Of a stretch of 49,767 bases of DNA, positions 26,596 through 35,580 are shown one piece after another. The stretch covers positions 1 to 49,767 of the forward strand of contig JASEIM010000015.1 in assembly GCA_030017655.1 (NCBI GenBank), written 5' to 3'. The position numbers and the translations under genes were made by a program. Each line of letters begins with the position of its first letter. The first letter of the stretch is position 1. The DNA comes from Methanobacterium sp. (GTDB lineage: Archaea; Methanobacteriota; Methanobacteria; Methanobacteriales; Methanobacteriaceae). The notes below the pieces were generated by a model, which was not told the origin of the DNA, searched no databases, and saw nothing but the letters and a program-made list of their open reading frames with translations.

Positions 26596-27531
26596 TTATG
26601 ATTTTTCATTAAATACAGCCCCTAAAAAATCTATTGCAAGCCTTGCAGCAATCTGAGAGGTCATATCTGCCACATCATAAAGGGGATTAACCTCCACAAT
26701 ATCAAAACCAATGATATTGCCCTTTTTTGGAAGTTCAGTTAATATCTCCTTTACCTGCTGATAATTAAAGCCACCAAATTCAGGAGTGCCTGTTCCGGGA
26801 GCTATGGAGGGATCTAAAACGTCAATATCAAAAGTAACATAAATGTTTTCTGCTTCAGGGATTTCATGAAGGATAAATTCAATTCCATTATCAAAAACAT
26901 CCTTCGCAGTGATAATTCGGGATCCATACTTTTCTGCTTCCATAAAATTGGTTATTTTATCTGTAAATCCACGAATACCAATTTGAGTGATATTTTTGAC
27001 ATTTTTAAGCTCTGAAGCCCGTTTAATAGGGTTTGAATGGGAGAATTTCACCCCTCCAACGTTATCTATAAAATCGAGATGGGTATCGAAATGAATGATA
27101 TCCAGGGGTATATCGAATGCATCCACAAGCGGGAATGTAATGGCATGATCACCACCAAAAGCTACAGGAAAAACATTGCTTTCTATAATATTTCTAACGG
27201 TATCGTGGATCATGCGCATATTTGTCCGGGTATGTGTAGGTAAAATGCCCACATCACCATAATCTATGACATTTACTCCATCAAGAATATGTTTTTTAAG
27301 TTCAAGATCATAGGCGCCAGTGGAAGAATTTATGTATATCCCATAGTTCTGGGAGGCAATTCTTATTGAACGAGGCCCGAAACGGGTTCCAGGGCGATTT
27401 GTAGTGCCATGATCAAAGGGAACACCCACCATTGCAACATCTACGTTATCCAGAACTTTTGTACTTGGATATTTGTAAAATGTGGGAACACCCGAATATG
27501 GAAATTTATTTTCTAAATTATTTTCTCCCAT
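26596..27531 (-). CDS. speB: agmatinase
   Basis: SpeB hydrolyses agmatine to putrescine and urea in polyamine synthesis and belongs to the arginase family. The two-manganese site is complete: FGGDHAITF, HFDTHLDF and TFDIDVLDPSIAPGTGTPE. The frame extends to 27600 through a hydrophobic stretch, but ATG 27531 follows GGAGAGAT and gives a 311-residue protein of the usual family length. It lies 104 bp downstream of the regulator candidate at 27636 on the same strand. Confidence 0.9.
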   Translation of the reverse strand: MGENNLENKFPYSGVPTFYKYPSTKVLDNVDVAMVGVPFDHGTTNRPGTRFGPRSIRIASQNYGIYINSSTGAYDLELKKHILDGVNVIDYGDVGILPTHTRTNMRMIHDTVRNIIESNVFPVAFGGDHAITFPLVDAFDIPLDIIHFDTHLDFIDNVGGVKFSHSNPIKRASELKNVKNITQIGIRGFTDKITNFMEAEKYGSRIITAKDVFDNGIEFILHEIPEAENIYVTFDIDVLDPSIAPGTGTPEFGGFNYQQVKEILTELPKKGNIIGFDIVEVNPLYDVADMTSQIAARLAIDFLGAVFNEKS

Positions 27532-27635
27532 AGGATCTCTCCAGAAAAACAGCATATTAATTAAAATAATAGTAGAAAAAATAAAGCCAAGGCTAAACAA
27601 GCTCTTGAAATTTATATTGAAGCTAATATATAGAT

Positions 27636-28229
27636 TTATTTAAGAAGATCTATATAATGAGCCCCTCTATCGTTCAGGGAATATTTTTTATTTCGTTTAA
27701 CTTCTACATCAATCAAGTCCATGTTTTCCAGTTCATGCAAGTACTGGTTAATGGTTGTTTCAGAGAATTTCCTTCTTCCATGTTTGGTTCTTGGTGTTTG
27801 ACGGCTTAAATTATCCTGGATATATTTAAAGCTTACGTCTCCCCTTTTACTTAGGATCTCGAGTATTTTTCTCTTTGTAGATACGAACCCATGGGATGAA
27901 CTTACAGGGACAAGGATCAGCTTGTCATCTTCAACTACGTAGAACGGTGTTTCCTTACTAAACTGCGTTAAGTAATAAGTAAGATAGATATCCAGTTCAG
28001 ATTCGCCAGCGATAAAAATCGGATCTTCTGCTCCATCGAAGACGTTTTTTATGTCTTTTAAGGTTTGATGAAAGTTACCTTCAAGACGGCGGACTTGATA
28101 GTTTTCTTTTCCCGTTTCAATATCTTCTCCTTTTGTCAATATTATTATTTCTCGGGGTTCAATTTCCATATCTTTAAGGAGATTTTGGATATCTTCGGGA
28201 TTTTTTATTGTTGTTATTATACTCTGCAC
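27636..28229 (-). CDS. CARF-like/winged-helix regulator candidate, paralogue 2
   Basis: The 197-residue protein has an N-terminal alpha/beta domain (about 1-110) with strands IITTI, REIIILTKG, PIFIAGESELDIYLTYYL and PFYVVEDDKLILVPVS. A winged helix (about 115-197) with TINQYLHELENMDLIDV follows. The stretch AGESELDIYLTYYLTQ sits where CARF domains have their conserved loop and helix. The GTG start follows GGGGG by 7 nt. It is a close relative of the gene at 28692 and is read toward speB. Confidence 0.7.
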   Translation of the reverse strand: MQSIITTIKNPEDIQNLLKDMEIEPREIIILTKGEDIETGKENYQVRRLEGNFHQTLKDIKNVFDGAEDPIFIAGESELDIYLTYYLTQFSKETPFYVVEDDKLILVPVSSSHGFVSTKRKILEILSKRGDVSFKYIQDNLSRQTPRTKHGRRKFSETTINQYLHELENMDLIDVEVKRNKKYSLNDRGAHYIDLLK

Positions 28230-28691
28230 ATGACAGCCCCCTAATTTAATATTATTATATAACTACTTAATAATAAGTTTTTAGTTTTTATTACATATAT
28301 GGGATGTAAATGAAAAAAACGATCTTTCAATATAAGGTCTTAAAAAGTGTATGAAATGAAAAATGTAAAGTAGAAGAGATATGTAATCATTAATCGTTAC
28401 CAGTTTGATATATATCAATTTATTTGAACTTTGTTACTGCTTATATACATTATTTCCAGCTTTAAATAAATAAAAGCACGTTATAAATCCATATTAGTAC
28501 ATATAATCTTTTATTAATTTTAATATACAATTTTGAATGTTTTTAATGGTTATTAGTTTCTTAATGGCATTTAAATTCATTATATTTACATAATCAGACC
28601 ACATGCAGGTTTTAATAATTTAAATAATTCAGGATATAATTTAATGTTGGAAAAAACAATTTTCAATTACTGTAGAAGATTACTGGAAAAT
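28230..28691. other. gene-free spacer between two paralogous regulator genes
   Basis: These 462 bp are AT-rich and hold no convincing open frame on either strand. The right part is the 3' flank of the gene at 28692 and the left part must hold the promoter of the gene at 27636; an AGTTATATAATA-like box A lies just upstream of that gene on the minus strand. I see no clear repeat or RNA gene. Confidence 0.5.
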
Positions 28692-29276
28692 TTATTTCAG
28701 AATTTCCATGAATCTGGCACCCTTTTCATTGATTGAATATTTGTCACCGTGGCTTTCAATTAAATCGGAGTTTTCTAGCTCATGCAGGTATTGATTAATT
28801 GTTAACCTTGAATAACGGCCTTTAATACCTTTTTGACTCTTACTTAAATGATTTACCACATCATCAGGGTTAGAATCATCATTTACACTTAAATATTCCA
28901 TTATTTTCTTCTTTGTGGGTGTGAAAGCGTGGGCAGTACTCACTGGAACGGATATTAATTTACCCTCATCAATAACGTAGAAAGGAACTGTTTTTTGAAC
29001 CTGAGTAAGGTAATAGGTCACATAGATGTCCAGTTCATTTTTACCGGCAATAAAACACGGCTCAACAGAAGCATCAAAGGCACATTTAATGTCCTGTAAA
29101 ATATCAAAAAAATCACCTTCCAGAAATTTGATGCTGTAATTTTCCTTTTCAACATTTACAAGGCCATATATATCTCCTTTAGTTAAAATTATCACATTTT
29201 CAGGTTTAACTTCCTTTTTTTCAAGGATATAATGAATATCTTCGGGGTCTTTAATTGTGGTTATAACATCGGGCAT
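28692..29276 (-). CDS. CARF-like/winged-helix regulator candidate, paralogue 3
   Basis: The 194-residue protein aligns along its length with the neighbour at 27636: VITTIKDPEDI, ENVIILTKG, CFIAGKNELDIYVTYYLTQ, PFYVIDEGKLISVPVS and LTINQYLHELENSDLIES. The last segment is a winged-helix recognition helix and wing. The ATG at 29276 follows a strong GGAGGTG ribosome site. Two adjacent paralogues with separate promoters suggest duplication. Ligand and targets are unknown. Confidence 0.7.
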   Translation of the reverse strand: MPDVITTIKDPEDIHYILEKKEVKPENVIILTKGDIYGLVNVEKENYSIKFLEGDFFDILQDIKCAFDASVEPCFIAGKNELDIYVTYYLTQVQKTVPFYVIDEGKLISVPVSTAHAFTPTKKKIMEYLSVNDDSNPDDVVNHLSKSQKGIKGRYSRLTINQYLHELENSDLIESHGDKYSINEKGARFMEILK

Positions 29277-29433
29277 GGGGCACCTCCAGTATCATTATAT
29301 ATTCATGAAATGTAATAAATTTGTATGTTAAATTATGATTTACAAATTAAAATTCAAATAATTCAAGAATTTTATGAATAATACTTTATAGGAAGATAGG
29401 AAATTAATTCATAAGGATAATTCGGGTGATTTA

Positions 29434-30138
29434 ATGGATATATCTGAGATGTTTTCTGATTCATATATTTCATATCCTTTTTCCAACTTCAATAGAATTG
29501 TCATATTGGGAATTTTATTTTGTACTGGTGTATTTTTGATTATACCGGCTATATTTGCAGGCGGATATCTTTTCAGGATTATTGAAAACACAATAAAAGG
29601 GGATTATGAGTTACCTCCATTTCAAAACTGGAAAAAAATGTTTTTCGATGGCCTAAAAGTCGCTGTAGTTATTATATTCTACGCTTTGCCTGGATTAGTC
29701 ACTGAATTTCTATTAATTCTGTTTATAAAAAGTAATTCTCCATCAATTTTTAATATTTGGATCAGTATTGGACTTCTGGCAATATCGCTATTATTCTACA
29801 TTCTAGCTTACATCTTAAGCATCACAGCAATGCCCCGTATGGCTTGTAAAGGCCAATTAAAAGCTGCTTTAGAAGTTAAAAAAGTAATTGAAGACATTAA
29901 AATCATTGGTATAAAAAAATATGCCCTTTCTTTAGCGGGGTTTACAATAATGGCCGTTTATTTAACGTTATTTGCAGGCTACCTTCATGAATTATTTTAT
30001 TATATAGGTACAATTACTTATCTTAATGTATATATCGCGGATTCTATTGCTAATTTAATGGTTTATCCTTTACTTATTGCATCTCAAGGTAGATTGATGG
30101 GACTAATCTATTTAGAAAGAGTTCAATCATCTAATTAA
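29434..30138 (+). CDS. DUF4013 family membrane protein
   Basis: The 234-residue protein matches DUF4013, a membrane family common in methanogens. It has the family segment GGYLFRIIENTIKGDYELPPF followed by NWKKMFFDGLK, and about six hydrophobic helices. The ATG is preceded by GGGTGATTTA. Function is unknown. It is divergent from the regulator candidate at 28692, with a shared 157-bp promoter region. Confidence 0.85.
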   Translation: MDISEMFSDSYISYPFSNFNRIVILGILFCTGVFLIIPAIFAGGYLFRIIENTIKGDYELPPFQNWKKMFFDGLKVAVVIIFYALPGLVTEFLLILFIKSNSPSIFNIWISIGLLAISLLFYILAYILSITAMPRMACKGQLKAALEVKKVIEDIKIIGIKKYALSLAGFTIMAVYLTLFAGYLHELFYYIGTITYLNVYIADSIANLMVYPLLIASQGRLMGLIYLERVQSSN

Positions 30139-30198
30139 CTATTTTTACTTTAAAAAGTAGCCATTTAATAGGCATATTAACTTATTTTAATATAATTT

Positions 30199-30807
30199 TC
30201 ACCTTTTTGATTCTTCTAATGGAACTGCCCCAGATAAATAACCACCAAGTGCAATTATACTCAGAATTATTGGATATACTATTAGTCTTTCAGCTCCACC
30301 TTCACCTAATACCATAAATGGATTAGCCTCCTGCAGAAAGATCACAAGGAAAATATCCAAAAATGCAACTGTTCCAAGCACTGGGAGGACATATTTAAGC
30401 CATGATTCTTTTAAAATGGTGAAAGAGGCCAATATTGCCAGGCTTCCGAAGGTAAATGATGTCAGTGCAAAGATAACATGTGTATTTCCAGTATATCCTG
30501 GAAATATTCCAACTCCCATCGCTCCAATTCCAAGAATAGCTAATAATACTGGAAAAATTTTTTTCCCAAAGTGTTTATACACTAAATATGCAGCAATAAA
30601 GACTAATAGCCCAGCTATAAATGTGGTTGCATTAAAGATCGTTGCTGAAGGTTCTTGTATTGGTAGATCCGCAAGGGAGCTCAGAGTATATTGCCCTGTA
30701 TTGTAACCAGGATAAAGAGCTTCAGCTACAGTTACCATTAACATGAATTGAATACCTGAAATAACCATTAATAATCCTGCTATTTTTTGGTGTGAGACAT
30801 ATTTCAT
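30199..30807 (-). CDS. DUF998 family membrane protein
   Basis: The 202-residue protein has six hydrophobic helices and the DUF998 pattern: an N-terminal helix, then the loop YPGYNTGQYTLSSL, then GIGAMGVGIFPGYTGNTH before the fourth helix. The start ATG 30807 follows GAGGT by 7 nt. No catalytic residues are evident. It is convergent with the DUF4013 gene. Confidence 0.82.
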   Translation of the reverse strand: MKYVSHQKIAGLLMVISGIQFMLMVTVAEALYPGYNTGQYTLSSLADLPIQEPSATIFNATTFIAGLLVFIAAYLVYKHFGKKIFPVLLAILGIGAMGVGIFPGYTGNTHVIFALTSFTFGSLAILASFTILKESWLKYVLPVLGTVAFLDIFLVIFLQEANPFMVLGEGGAERLIVYPIILSIIALGGYLSGAVPLEESKR

Positions 30808-30976
30808 GGTTATACCTCTATATTAACTAATTTTTTTATTTAATTAGATGTTAGAATTTACTTTTTCTGCGCCGATTTAATCCTTATTTTAATAGTTTGA
30901 CATATTAAAGTTTTTTAAATTACTCATTATACATTATAAATCAAATTCAGAATTTAAAAAGTACATGAGCTTATAA

Positions 30977-31669
30977 TCAATATAGAACAAGAGATCCCCT
31001 TATAATGAGGAAAATACCAAGAAGAAGCATTACCAGAGATAAAAGATCATTACCATATCTGCTCAGCCAGCTGTTTAAAGAAGATAAGGTTCCACCAGGG
31101 ACTCTTGGTCTTATTAGATAAACTAAAAATGGAATTTCAATAAAAAGCAAGGCGATAATACCGAAAACAACAATTGTTGCAGTGGCTGTCCAGAATGTAG
31201 GGTTTGAAAGGCCAATAATAGTTCCTGCGCTAAAGATCAGCAGAGATGTGGTGAAACTGGCCAGTAGGATGATTATTCCAAAATAAAGGAACTTAATGAA
31301 AATGGAGAAGGTGTTATCCTCCCGCAGTCCCTTAATAAAACCAAAAAAACCGTCTTCACGAGGCTCTTCATTCACAAAAAGAATTTTAAAGGCGATAAGG
31401 ATCAGAATTCCTCCCAGAAATACTTCTAAAAGAGCACCAGTATTGATGGGCCCAAGGATGGTTGCTGAAAGATTACTGCCTAAAAACATACCTGCAATGA
31501 TTAGAAGTATGAAAAAGAGTATTGAGCCTAAGAAAAAGGATAACAATGGGAAACGGGGATTTCTCATTGGTGGAAAAATATCCAGCATGTTTGTAAAAAG
31601 CAAAGGACTTACAGCTGCGCCTAGGGCATATGGTAAAATACTTGCAAGGAGTGATGTAAATTCTGACAT
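30977..31669 (-). CDS. GAP/LysE-like six-helix membrane protein
   Basis: The 230-residue protein has about six hydrophobic helices and begins with a LysE-superfamily-like helix (LLASILPYALGAAVSPLLF). A charged central loop (NEEPREDGFFGFIKGLRED) separates the two halves, as in GAP (Sap) family proteins, which are thought to move lipids or small molecules. The assignment is by pattern. No clear ribosome site precedes ATG 31669. Confidence 0.6.
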   Translation of the reverse strand: MSEFTSLLASILPYALGAAVSPLLFTNMLDIFPPMRNPRFPLLSFFLGSILFFILLIIAGMFLGSNLSATILGPINTGALLEVFLGGILILIAFKILFVNEEPREDGFFGFIKGLREDNTFSIFIKFLYFGIIILLASFTTSLLIFSAGTIIGLSNPTFWTATATIVVFGIIALLFIEIPFLVYLIRPRVPGGTLSSLNSWLSRYGNDLLSLVMLLLGIFLIIRGSLVLY

Positions 31670-31908
31670 GATATCTGTGTTAATTTATGTCAAAAGATAA
31701 TAATAAATTATTAGGTTTTAATACCATGAAAATATTCAAACCTTATAATAAATTATCCTAAATACTAATCAGACTTATCTTTCAGAAATTTTTAGCTTGA
31801 GGGATAGTCATGATTCAAAAAGAATTATATCAAAATTAAGATATTTAATTTAAAAATAGAAAAATCAGCTTTATTTAAAAATTCTTTTATTAACTAATTC
31901 CGTATCTC

Positions 31909-32522
31909 TTAGCCCCTACTCACAAATTCATTTCCCTTCAACAAAAAACGCCAGGGCTTATCCCTGTACTCCTCAGCATAATCAATATGAATCCTTTTTG
32001 TAGCTACAATCTCCTTATCATTATCTAAACCATTCTTGAAGGTAATAAATAGCTCATCTCTGCATAAATCAATCCCATTAAGCGAAGTGTCGATACCCAT
32101 GGCATGGCAGAGTTTTGAAGGATTGTTCGTCTAATTCTTCAACTGCTTTTCTTTGAAAAATCTATTTTTCGGCGCCTGATCATTAAGTCTAAACCCTTAA
32201 CAGGCTCCACAGCCCTGATAAGCATGGCTTGAGGCATGTTTTCTTTCTGGGTTACCACATTAATGCAGTAATTATAGCCGTGAAGTTGATAAATATAGGC
32301 AAATCCTCCGGTTTTATGGGGTGGGTCCATTCGCGGTGTATGACGACCTCCATAGGAATGGGCACCCTTATCTTCCGGGCCCATATAATCCTCTGTTTCA
32401 ACAATTCTACCTTTAGTTGTTCCTTCTGGAGTTATATGGACTAAAACACAGCCTAAGAGTTCTCTGGCTACAACTAACGTATCTCTCTCGTAAAATAATC
32501 TTTCAAGTTTCATGGATATCAT
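31909..32522 (-). pseudogene. broken 3-methyladenine DNA glycosylase (AAG/MPG type)
   Basis: Two adjacent minus-strand fragments together make one alkyladenine glycosylase. The N-terminal part (to 32139) has ETEDYMGPEDKGAHSYGG and HGYNYCINVV. The C-terminal part has LCHAMGIDTSLNG and ends DKPWRFLLKGNEF. The frame is lost in an A-run near 32145-32150 (one A seems missing), and a second lesion, TAG at 32131-32133, lies in the restored frame where the flanking residues KN and TNNPSK suggest Leu once stood. Two independent lesions argue against a simple sequencing error. Confidence 0.85.
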
Positions 32523-32650
32523 TCAACTTAAATTAATATATTCCCGATTTGATTCTAAATATGGAATCATATCTAATTTTAGAATTTTTCCTATTGTGTT
32601 TAAAGAAATTAACAAAATAATAAATGCAATGAATAAATAAATATAAAACA

Positions 32651-32815
32651 ATGCAGAACAAATGGAAATTTAGATTTGGAGTTATTTCTTGTTTATTAGG
32701 CGTAAGCATACTCGTAACCAGTCTATTAACCAGAAGATTCATACCTGGTGGATTTGCTTTAATGGTTATAGGATTTATCTTAATATCAAATTCAAGAAAA
32801 AATAGGGATATTTAA
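32651..32815 (+). CDS. possible 54-residue membrane protein
   Basis: A short frame starting ATG 32651 encodes 54 residues: a basic N-terminus (MQNKWKFRFG), two hydrophobic segments separated by TRRFIPGG, and a basic tail (SNSRKNRDI). This charge and hydrophobicity layout is typical of small membrane proteins and unlikely for random AT-rich DNA. There is no ribosome site; a TATA-like stretch lies just upstream, so a leaderless message is possible. Function is unknown. Confidence 0.5.
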   Translation: MQNKWKFRFGVISCLLGVSILVTSLLTRRFIPGGFALMVIGFILISNSRKNRDI

Positions 32816-33141
32816 TATTTAAAAAGTTTATGTTATCTAATCTTTGAGAATTAAATTTCTTGACTTGTTTTAAATCTCATATAGATTTCTAAATGTAGAA
32901 ATTCAATCAAGGGAATAAATAAAAAGAAGGCCTCAAAATTGAAAATTTTGAAATAAGTGGGATCTCTAAAAAACCGCGTTTTCTCAGTTTAATTCAATTA
33001 TTTAGCAATATATCTATAGAAATTTGCTATATGATATTGATATACATAAGTTACGGAAAAATACTTAAATTAATAAACCTAATTTTTGTATTAAATTAAA
33101 CTGAATAATTGTGCTGTTAACTCTTACAAGGTGGACTCAAA
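32816..33141. other. gene-free spacer before lemA
   Basis: No gene is visible in these 326 bp. There is one A/T-stem hairpin (TCAAAATT / AATTTTGA, 32933-32951) and a weaker AAAA-CCGCG-TTTT module near 32968-32983, in the style of the arrays at 15.9 and 37.5 kb. The lemA promoter should lie in the right part. Confidence 0.5.
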
Positions 33142-33711
33142 ATGAACTTTCTGTATATTATTCTTGGAATGCTGATATTAATTGCTATATACCTTGTTTA
33201 TGGTTACAACCGCCTTATTGGGATGCGAAATATGGTTGATACAGCCTATTCGAATATTGATACACTCTTACAAAAGCGGTTTGATCTTGTTCCCAACCTG
33301 GTCAGTACAGTTAAAGGGTATATGAAACACGAACGTGAACTCCTGGAAGAAATCACCAGGGCTCGGAGTGAATGGATGAATGCTTCAACCATACAGGAAA
33401 ACGCAGGAGCAGATGATGTGGCATCAAAAACCCTGAAATCTATTTTTGCCATGGCGGAAAATTATCCTGACCTTAAGGCTAATCAGAATTTCTTACTGCT
33501 CCAGGAAGAACTGGTGGGTATAGAAAATAAGATAGCCTATGCCAGGCAACGCTATAACCGGACTGTGATGTCTTTAAATACGGCCATAGAACAGTTTCCT
33601 ACTAATCTGATAGCCCAATTTTTCAGATTCGAAACCAGGGAATTTTTCGAAGTTGAATCAGATAAAGTACGCGAAGTTCCTCAAGTAAAAATGGATGAGG
33701 TAGAAGACTGA
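33142..33711 (+). CDS. lemA: LemA family protein
   Basis: The 189-residue protein has one N-terminal membrane helix (about 3-21) followed by a long helical bundle with the LemA signature YNRLIGMRNMVDTAYSNID, then QKRFDLVPNLVSTVKGY and the closing FPTNLIAQFF. It is usually paired with HtpX, and its biochemical role is not settled. AAGGTGG precedes the ATG. Its TGA stop overlaps the htpX ATG by one base, so the two are translated as a unit. Confidence 0.93.
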   Translation: MNFLYIILGMLILIAIYLVYGYNRLIGMRNMVDTAYSNIDTLLQKRFDLVPNLVSTVKGYMKHERELLEEITRARSEWMNASTIQENAGADDVASKTLKSIFAMAENYPDLKANQNFLLLQEELVGIENKIAYARQRYNRTVMSLNTAIEQFPTNLIAQFFRFETREFFEVESDKVREVPQVKMDEVED

Positions 33712-34610
33712 TGGATCCTATTTATGAGAGCATCGCAGCCAATAAAAGATGGACATATTTTTTCTTCCTGCTTTACACCATTCTATTTGGGTTCATAGGT
33801 TATTTAATCGGAATATACATTGGTTCCCCTATTCTCGGCCTACTTATAGCTGTTATAATTTTAGTTATTATATTTCTGGTCAGTTACTACGGAGGCCAGA
33901 ATGTGGTTACAACCATGGCCGGTGCACGGGAGGTGTCTAAACAGGAAGAACCTTATCTTTATAACACTGTAGATGCTTTGAGTATAGCCGCAGGCCTGCC
34001 AATGCCTAAGTTATACATAATTGAGACAAATGTGCCTAACGCTTTTGCTACTGGCCGTAATCCTGAAAATTCCAGTATCACCGTTACCAGAGGATTAATG
34101 AACCGACTTGATCGTCTGGAACTTGAAGGTGTAATCGCTCATGAGATGGCACATATAAAAAACTATGATGTCCTGCTGGCCACGGTAGCGGTTGTTCTTG
34201 CAGGAACCATTGTATTTTTAGCATATGTGGCTCGCTACTCAAGTTATGGGGGTTTATTCCGGGGTCGAGGTCGAGGCCAGGGGCAGATAGTTTTTTTAAT
34301 CATCTTTCTGGTTTTAATTATATTGGCACCTCTTTTTGCACAGCTACTCAAATTCGCGATTTCAAGGCAACGTGAGTATCTTGCTGATGCTACTGGCGCT
34401 GATTTTACAGGATACCCGGAGGGATTGGCAAGCGCCCTTGAGAAAATCAGTTATATGCAGGAACCAAAAAGCAAAATTCAAAACGAAGCCCTAAATGGCC
34501 TATATATTATAAACCCGGCGCTTGGAGCTAAAAGATCTAATAGGGGGAGTACATTTTTTTCCACTCACCCTTCAACAGAAGAACGTGTCAGGCGGCTACG
34601 TGAAATGTAA
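33711..34610 (+). CDS. htpX: HtpX family membrane zinc metalloprotease
   Basis: HtpX is an M48 protease involved in membrane protein quality control. The 299-residue protein has two N-terminal membrane helices, the zinc motif HEMAH (144-148), two further helices around residues 165-220, the third ligand region REYLADATGADF and a C-terminal STHPSTEERVRRL. The active site is complete. It overlaps lemA by one base. Confidence 0.94.
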   Translation: MDPIYESIAANKRWTYFFFLLYTILFGFIGYLIGIYIGSPILGLLIAVIILVIIFLVSYYGGQNVVTTMAGAREVSKQEEPYLYNTVDALSIAAGLPMPKLYIIETNVPNAFATGRNPENSSITVTRGLMNRLDRLELEGVIAHEMAHIKNYDVLLATVAVVLAGTIVFLAYVARYSSYGGLFRGRGRGQGQIVFLIIFLVLIILAPLFAQLLKFAISRQREYLADATGADFTGYPEGLASALEKISYMQEPKSKIQNEALNGLYIINPALGAKRSNRGSTFFSTHPSTEERVRRLREM

Positions 34611-34941
34611 TCTATAGTTCATTTTTACCATATCCCCACGCCATGCAGCTATTTTTACAGCTAAAGATATTGAAATATGAAAATATCGATTATATTCAGT
34701 TAAATCAGAATTTTTCATTAAATCAAATGATAACCATACAGCAGGTTACAATGCGACCTATTAAAATATTAAATTTCCGATAAATAAGTTTATTTTAGTG
34801 AATAAAATCTATAAATGCATCAAGAAAATTTCCTTAGAAACTCCTTGAAATTATAAAAATTATTTTTAATTAATAATGAAATGTAATCAAAACAAGTAGC
34901 CAATCTTTTTGGCATCACTATATAGAGCAACCTATCAGAAT
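34611..34941. other. gene-free spacer between htpX and a convergent gene
   Basis: These 331 bp lie between the 3' ends of htpX and the gene at 34942. They are AT-rich. I see only a short inverted repeat (AGCTATTTTTACAGCT, 34647-34662) that may help end htpX transcripts, and no gene or RNA. Confidence 0.45.
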
Positions 34942-35433
34942 TTAGGATATTTGGTAAGAATCAAGTTTTTCACTTATATGGGTGTAAATTTCCTTTGTTA
35001 CCCCAACATTCCTAATAAAATCGTTAGAATATCGTATATCCCCTCTTCTGGGATTGTCCTGTCTCATGACGTACATACAGATAGCGGTTATTATCATCAA
35101 CGGGTCTATTTTTCTACCCTTCCCCCCACGATAGAGTTTTCTGAAATCAACTTTGCTTATTATTTCTTTCGCCCGGTCTTTTTGGCCTCCACCTACAGGC
35201 ATCAGGACTTCATCTCCTTCCTCTCTTTTAGTTAAAACCAGGGTAGGGCTGTGGCCGGTCATCATAAAATTACTGGCTACTATGCTCAGCTGGGCCAGTT
35301 TTTCCTGCAGACGAAAGTCTTCCTCAGAAGTTTTTTCATGGTATGGCCTGTATTTTTCATATTTTTTTATTTTATTGGCCAGTCTCTCTATTTTTGCCTT
35401 TTCATCAAGAAAAATATGTTTTCTTTTTTTCAT
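34942..35433 (-). CDS. hypothetical protein with a possible TFB-like cyclin repeat
   Basis: The 163-residue protein has a basic helical N-terminus and a C-terminal segment KIDPLMIITAICMYVM, then IRYSNDFIRNVGVTKEIYTHISEKL. This resembles one cyclin repeat of archaeal TFB, where a DP-x-AAA-Y helix is followed by a GVT recognition helix. There is no zinc ribbon and only one repeat. GAGGG lies 6 nt before ATG 35433. The TFB link is a pattern match, so the product should be treated as unknown. Confidence 0.6.
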   Translation of the reverse strand: MKKRKHIFLDEKAKIERLANKIKKYEKYRPYHEKTSEEDFRLQEKLAQLSIVASNFMMTGHSPTLVLTKREEGDEVLMPVGGGQKDRAKEIISKVDFRKLYRGGKGRKIDPLMIITAICMYVMRQDNPRRGDIRYSNDFIRNVGVTKEIYTHISEKLDSYQIS

Positions 35434-35580
35434 TTAAAGCCCTCTGGTGCTCTGTTTTTGTATACTTTTAGATCATTGATCTTATTAAAGGTTGCTAAGA
35501 GGTTAAATTGATAAAATAATCCAATGCATGCATAAATTATTCATTAAATTTTATATTAAAAAATTAAAAAAATAAGTTAT

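Noticed and set aside
27529..27600. Hydrophobic N-terminal extension of agmatinase as a signal anchor
   Set aside because: The ribosome site GGAGAGAT points to ATG 27531, and agmatinases are cytoplasmic proteins of about 300 residues.
31296..31700. Plus-strand open frame of 134 codons
   Set aside because: It is antisense to the six-helix membrane protein gene, and its Lys/Pro/Arg-rich product is typical of a shadow of hydrophobic codons.
32131..32133. In-frame TAG in the glycosylase gene as pyrrolysine
   Set aside because: A separate frameshift already breaks the gene, the position is not a known pyrrolysine site, and the window gives no sign of methylamine-pathway genes.
32533..32742. Minus-strand open frame of 69 codons
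   Set aside because: It has no ribosome site and lies mostly opposite the better-looking 54-residue plus-strand frame; composition-driven hydrophobic stretch.
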